A DNA stretch of 64,000 bases. Origin: Stutzerimonas stutzeri. Its GTDB lineage: Bacteria > Pseudomonadota > Gammaproteobacteria > Pseudomonadales > Pseudomonadaceae. The translations under genes and the position numbers were made by a program. Positions 62,675 to 64,000 of this stretch are shown piece after piece (the first letter of the stretch is position 1; each line of letters starts with the position of its first letter). The notes beneath the pieces are model-generated. The model was not told the origin of the DNA and ran no database searches. It saw only the letters and a list, made by a program, of their open reading frames with translations. The stretch covers positions 351,581 to 415,580 of the forward strand of contig NZ_CP007441.1 of the NCBI RefSeq assembly GCF_000590475.1. Direction: 5' to 3'.

Positions 62675-63274
62675 ATGAGGCCAACGCTGCAGAGATTGCT
62701 CACCCCGCTGTGTCTCGCCCTGATGTCGGGATGCGCGACAGGTAATTACGTGGTGCTGCTGGAAAGCCCTGATGGCACTACTGGCGCCGTCGTGATCGAC
62801 GACGCGAAGGGACAGACAAGACTCGATCGCAAGCAACAGGGCGCGAAGATTGGCGCCACAGGGTTCGGCTCGGGGCCTTTCGATGTTGGCGACTTCCGCA
62901 TATCCCATGATTTTTCCGCAGCACTGGCTGCCCAGCCGTTGCTGCCGCAACGTTTCGAACTCTATTTCAAGATCGGCAGTGCCGAGCTGACCGAAGAATC
63001 GGAACAGGCCATCGAAGAGGTTTTCGAAACGATACGGTTGCGCGGGCGCTCGGCGGTATCGGTCATCGGTCATACCGACACCCTCAGTGGCCCGCGTTGG
63101 AACGAGCAACTCGGACTCATCAGAGCCCAGGCGGTCGCCGCCATGTTACGCAAGCGCCAGATCGACGTGATCGATCTCAAGGTGTCGTCCCACGGTGAGC
63201 GCAACCTGTTGATCAAGACGCCGGACGGCGTGTCCGAGCCACGCAACCGTCGAGTCGAAATCAGCGTGCGCTGA
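62675..63274 (+). CDS. OmpA-family lipoprotein
   Basis: 199 aa. A lipoprotein signal with lipobox LMSGC is followed by a short N-terminal region and a C-terminal OmpA peptidoglycan-binding domain (FELYFKIGSAELTEES; VIGHTDTLSGPRWNEQLGLIRAQAV; EPRNRRVEI). Its ATG directly follows the FecR stop, so the two are translated from one transcript. It is convergent with the cyclase gene across a 6-bp gap. Confidence 0.9.
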   Translation: MRPTLQRLLTPLCLALMSGCATGNYVVLLESPDGTTGAVVIDDAKGQTRLDRKQQGAKIGATGFGSGPFDVGDFRISHDFSAALAAQPLLPQRFELYFKIGSAELTEESEQAIEEVFETIRLRGRSAVSVIGHTDTLSGPRWNEQLGLIRAQAVAAMLRKRQIDVIDLKVSSHGERNLLIKTPDGVSEPRNRRVEISVR

Positions 63275-63280
63275 TGCGCT

Positions 63281-64000
63281 TCACTTTTCGCTCATCACGA
63301 TATGTTCGCCAAGCTGCCCCGCGCATAGACGCTCCAGTTGATAGCGCACCAGCGCGTCATCCGGGCGTTGCGCATGCAGCCTTTCGAACGCCTCGACTGC
63401 TGCCTCGTCGCCATTGGCTATCAGTGCGTAGGCAGCATCGTAGGCATCATCGTTCTGCATTTCACCGGGCTCGTACAGGCGTATCGGCTGTCCCTTGCCC
63501 TTGAGCTGCACATTGCCGATCGGCCGCATGGGAACCTCCTGGTTGGCGTCGCGTATCGTCTCTGACACGCAAAGCTCGGTGCCCAGGTGACGATTCAGCC
63601 CTTCAAGGCGAGCGGCGACGTTAACGGCATCGCCCAGCGCCCGGTAGTCGAACAGCGTCGAACCGCCGAAATTACCTACCACTACCTCGCCGCTGTGCAC
63701 GCCAATGCGGGTACAACCAAGCTCGACTCCGGAGGCGTGCTGGTTGACCGCGTGCTGGCGAGTGAACTGACGGATTTCTAGCGCGCAGGCGAGGGCGCGG
63801 CGTTGATGATCCGCTTGCACCAGCGGCGCAGAGAAGAGGATGGCCAGGCCATCGCCCATGATCCGCTCGAGCGTCCCATGGTGGCGAAAGGCAATCTGGA
63901 TGATTCCTTCCAGGTACTCGTTGAGCATACTGACCAGCCGCTCTGGCGACTGTTCTTCCATCAGGTTGGTGGAGCCTGTGAGATCGGTAAAGACGAAACT
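63281..64000 (-). CDS. Class III adenylate/guanylate cyclase, C-terminal part (5' end outside window)
   Basis: The frame is open to the window edge (residues SFVFTDLTGSTNL immediately upstream of the first in-window Met), so only the C-terminal ~239 aa are visible. It has the class III catalytic patterns FTDLTGST (metal-binding Asp), RIMGDGLAILF, and FDYRALGDAVNVAARLE. A short C-terminal region after YEPGEM completes it. Homologues next to FecR and OmpA genes usually have an N-terminal CHASE2 sensor, which would be off the window. cAMP or cGMP as product cannot be told here. Confidence 0.88.
   Translation of the reverse strand, partial: SFVFTDLTGSTNLMEEQSPERLVSMLNEYLEGIIQIAFRHHGTLERIMGDGLAILFSAPLVQADHQRRALACALEIRQFTRQHAVNQHASGVELGCTRIGVHSGEVVVGNFGGSTLFDYRALGDAVNVAARLEGLNRHLGTELCVSETIRDANQEVPMRPIGNVQLKGKGQPIRLYEPGEMQNDDAYDAAYALIANGDEAAVEAFERLHAQRPDDALVRYQLERLCAGQLGEHIVMSEK

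Overview
The window is GC-rich gammaproteobacterial chromosome, most likely from the Pseudomonas stutzeri group (Stutzerimonas). The evidence is gene content and order: ptsP, NRDE protein, TSUP, lgt and thyA are followed by a block (response regulator, M23 peptidase, phoR, phoB, ubiA, ubiC, glcC, glcDEFG, rubredoxin, rubredoxin reductase, HU) that matches a well-known Pseudomonas arrangement. Pseudomonas-type REP palindromes with GTAGGAGCGAGC arms are also present. I see no rRNA, tRNA, CRISPR array, insertion sequence, integrase or origin.

Layout. 1-6.3 kb: housekeeping genes (3'-most part of ptsP, NRDE protein, TSUP transporter, lgt, thyA, an orphan ParA). 6.3-10.9 kb: a compact minus-strand branched-chain amino-acid-type ABC operon (binding protein, livG, livF, livH, livM). 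11.5-19 kb: a response regulator, a LytM peptidase, a CBS/CorC-like membrane protein, phoBR with a Pho box, and ubiCA. 19.2-28.6 kb: the complete glycolate regulon, with glcC divergent from glcDEFGBA and two identical 15-bp palindromes between them. 28.7-31 kb: rubredoxin, its reductase, HU and an SCP2 protein. 31.2-37.5 kb: an RND adaptor and pump with their own two-component system. 37.6-42.4 kb: a Tat-exported dienelactone hydrolase and the glutarate genes (gcdR, gcdH, CoA-transferase), followed by REP-like repeats. 42.5-46.6 kb: a LemA/TPM membrane cluster (one member frameshifted) converging on a second FtsH-like protease. 46.6-48.1 kb: an A+T-richer patch with an orphan solute-binding protein.

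The most interesting region is 48.1-59.3 kb. Every gene there is on the minus strand. In transcription order they encode a sulfonate/nitrate-type ABC transporter whose binding protein carries a NosL-like C-terminal extension, a GntR/UTRA regulator, an AprA-like flavoprotein, an 8-Cys ferredoxin, a HEAT-repeat protein, a FdxA-type ferredoxin, a 61-aa small protein, a DUF971 protein, a YeiH-type putative sulfate exporter, a ferredoxin-NADP reductase and an Mrp/ApbC Fe-S carrier. No sulfonate monooxygenase accompanies the transporter. The set looks like one self-contained redox pathway: import, conversion by the AprA-like enzyme, electron transfer, dedicated cluster assembly and anion export. Its substrate cannot be read from the sequence.

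The right end (59.8-64 kb) is a signalling and envelope cluster: an HD-GYP c-di-GMP phosphodiesterase, a FecR-domain protein, an OmpA-like lipoprotein and the C-terminal part of a class III adenylate/guanylate cyclase that runs off the window.
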